Shown here one piece after another: positions 63,075 to 64,000 of a stretch of 64,000 bases of DNA. The DNA lies in the NCBI GenBank assembly GCA_963971575.1, contig OZ020611.1:20434092-20498091 (forward strand), written 5' to 3'. The notes under the pieces are model-generated. The model worked only from the letters and a program-made list of their open reading frames with translations. It did not search any database and was not told where the DNA came from. A program made the position numbers and the translations under genes. Each line of letters starts with the position of its first letter. Position 1 is the stretch's first letter. This DNA is from Liopterus haemorrhoidalis (taxonomy: Eukaryota > Arthropoda > Insecta > Coleoptera > Dytiscidae).

Positions 63075-64000
63075 CGTATTTCGGCAGTGACGCCATCGAA
63101 AGGAGTTCAAATTACAGACTGAAGGGCCTAAGCTGACCAAGAAAAAGAGGGCTCAAGCTCGTAAGCTCTCTTGAGTGCGCGTCTTTATGAGATATTTGTT
63201 CAAAACGATAAATTTCGAGTTAGGTAGCATAAAGTCGGTTGAGTATCTAATAATGTTCTGCGTTACAAAATCTTCTTACACTGTTGCATACCTTTAATAC
63301 AGTTGCAAAAGTTTTAAATTGGACGCCAAGAATCAATCAAGGTGTTGTAATTAGGCATTTCGTTTTTTTTTTATTTTCATCAAAGCATTTTATTTCTCAT
63401 ATCCTAATAGTTCATAGATTTTCGAAAAATAAAAGTATTCTGCCAATCTTGGCAAAGTAGATATCTATTTAGGCGGTATCTCAAAAGAACTAGGATACAG
63501 CACTTTATCAATATCATCTTAAAAAAAATGATTTGCAATTTGTCTGATAGAATGGGTTGTATTATACTACCAATTTCCTAAAATAAAAGAACAAAAAAGT
63601 CTGTATGGGCATAAAACTAATGTTACACTACTCTATTCATTTTGACCCGTTTATAACTCATATACCTGTCAGATTACTTGATACCCGTAACGTTATTGTT
63701 GAAAACTATTAGAATTTTTCTTTTTTGCAAACCTAATGGCTAACACTGTTCTTGTAGCCTTTCATTAAACCTGTCAGAACAAATTGAAAAAGTTGCCTAG
63801 TCATATTATGTTGTGTTTTATATTTAGGATCATACGCACCGTTATATCGTGGCCAAAAAAGGAAGAATTTTACCTTGAGGTGCCAGAGTAAATTTAATAA
63901 TTATTGAGAGGTGTTAAGTAAATCTTGATATGAATGAAATTACCAAAAATAGCAGAGTTACGCTTTTGGGATGATAAGGAAATTAATATTATGGCTCTTT
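63075..64000. other. Unassigned AT-rich sequence
   Basis: No gene or repeat recognised. GGCGGTATCTCAAAAGAACT near 63472 looks like a possible transposon end without a partner. Confidence 0.4.

Overview
The window looks like intergenic DNA from an animal nuclear genome, most probably an arthropod and most likely an insect. It is strongly AT-rich and has no bacterial gene organisation: there are no operons, ribosome binding sites or long overlapping genes. I found no intact host protein-coding gene. Nearly every readable protein fragment is a decayed transposable-element protein. The Tc1/mariner, hAT and non-LTR (LINE) families, and the tRNA-derived SINEs, are of kinds common in insect genomes. 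I cannot name the species.

Layout. 0-5 kb: a small element with 2-bp AT target duplications and an ISL2EU-like N-terminus, a copy of a dispersed (CAGA)n repeat (family A), and a mariner fossil. 5-10 kb: four LINE tails in both orientations, ending in an uninterrupted (TG)544 tract that begins in the 3' tail of one LINE. 10-20 kb: further LINE fragments, a GC-rich repeat present in two inverted copies, two mariner fossils and a SINE. 20-26 kb: two hAT elements with perfect 8-bp target duplications, TCTG-like simple-sequence tracts, and a LINE. 26-35 kb: family A copy interrupted by a LINE, a short mariner derivative, family B (a repeat ending in ACCGACCGCCA) carrying two related MITEs in opposite orientation, a LINE split by a SINE, an RNase H LINE, and a foldback element with a DD41D transposase remnant. 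36-44 kb: a mariner with 30-bp inverted repeats, a hAT element carrying two nested MITEs, an internally deleted mariner and a second SINE copy. 45-53 kb: more copies of families A and B, a 1.66-kb CACTG-ended element with subterminal arrays of a GAGTACTAGTACTC palindrome, an 863-bp foldback element and a 220-bp MITE. 54-64 kb: a 14-copy 75-bp tandem array, a mariner fossil, a hAT MITE, a THAP-domain remnant, a LINE tail and the best preserved element of the window, a 1,310-bp DD41D Tc1/mariner whose 362-codon transposase is broken by one TGA.

The pieces do not form a cooperating system. What links them is nesting, which gives a relative chronology: SINE into LINE, LINE into family A, MITEs into family B, and MITEs into hAT. 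The most interesting items are the near-intact DD41D element, the CACTG-ended element with palindrome arrays, the small AT-flanked element with an intact 44-codon start, the paired MITEs in family B, and the (TG)544 tract. I found no convincing new biochemical system. Family and clade names rest on motif recognition by eye, without database searches.
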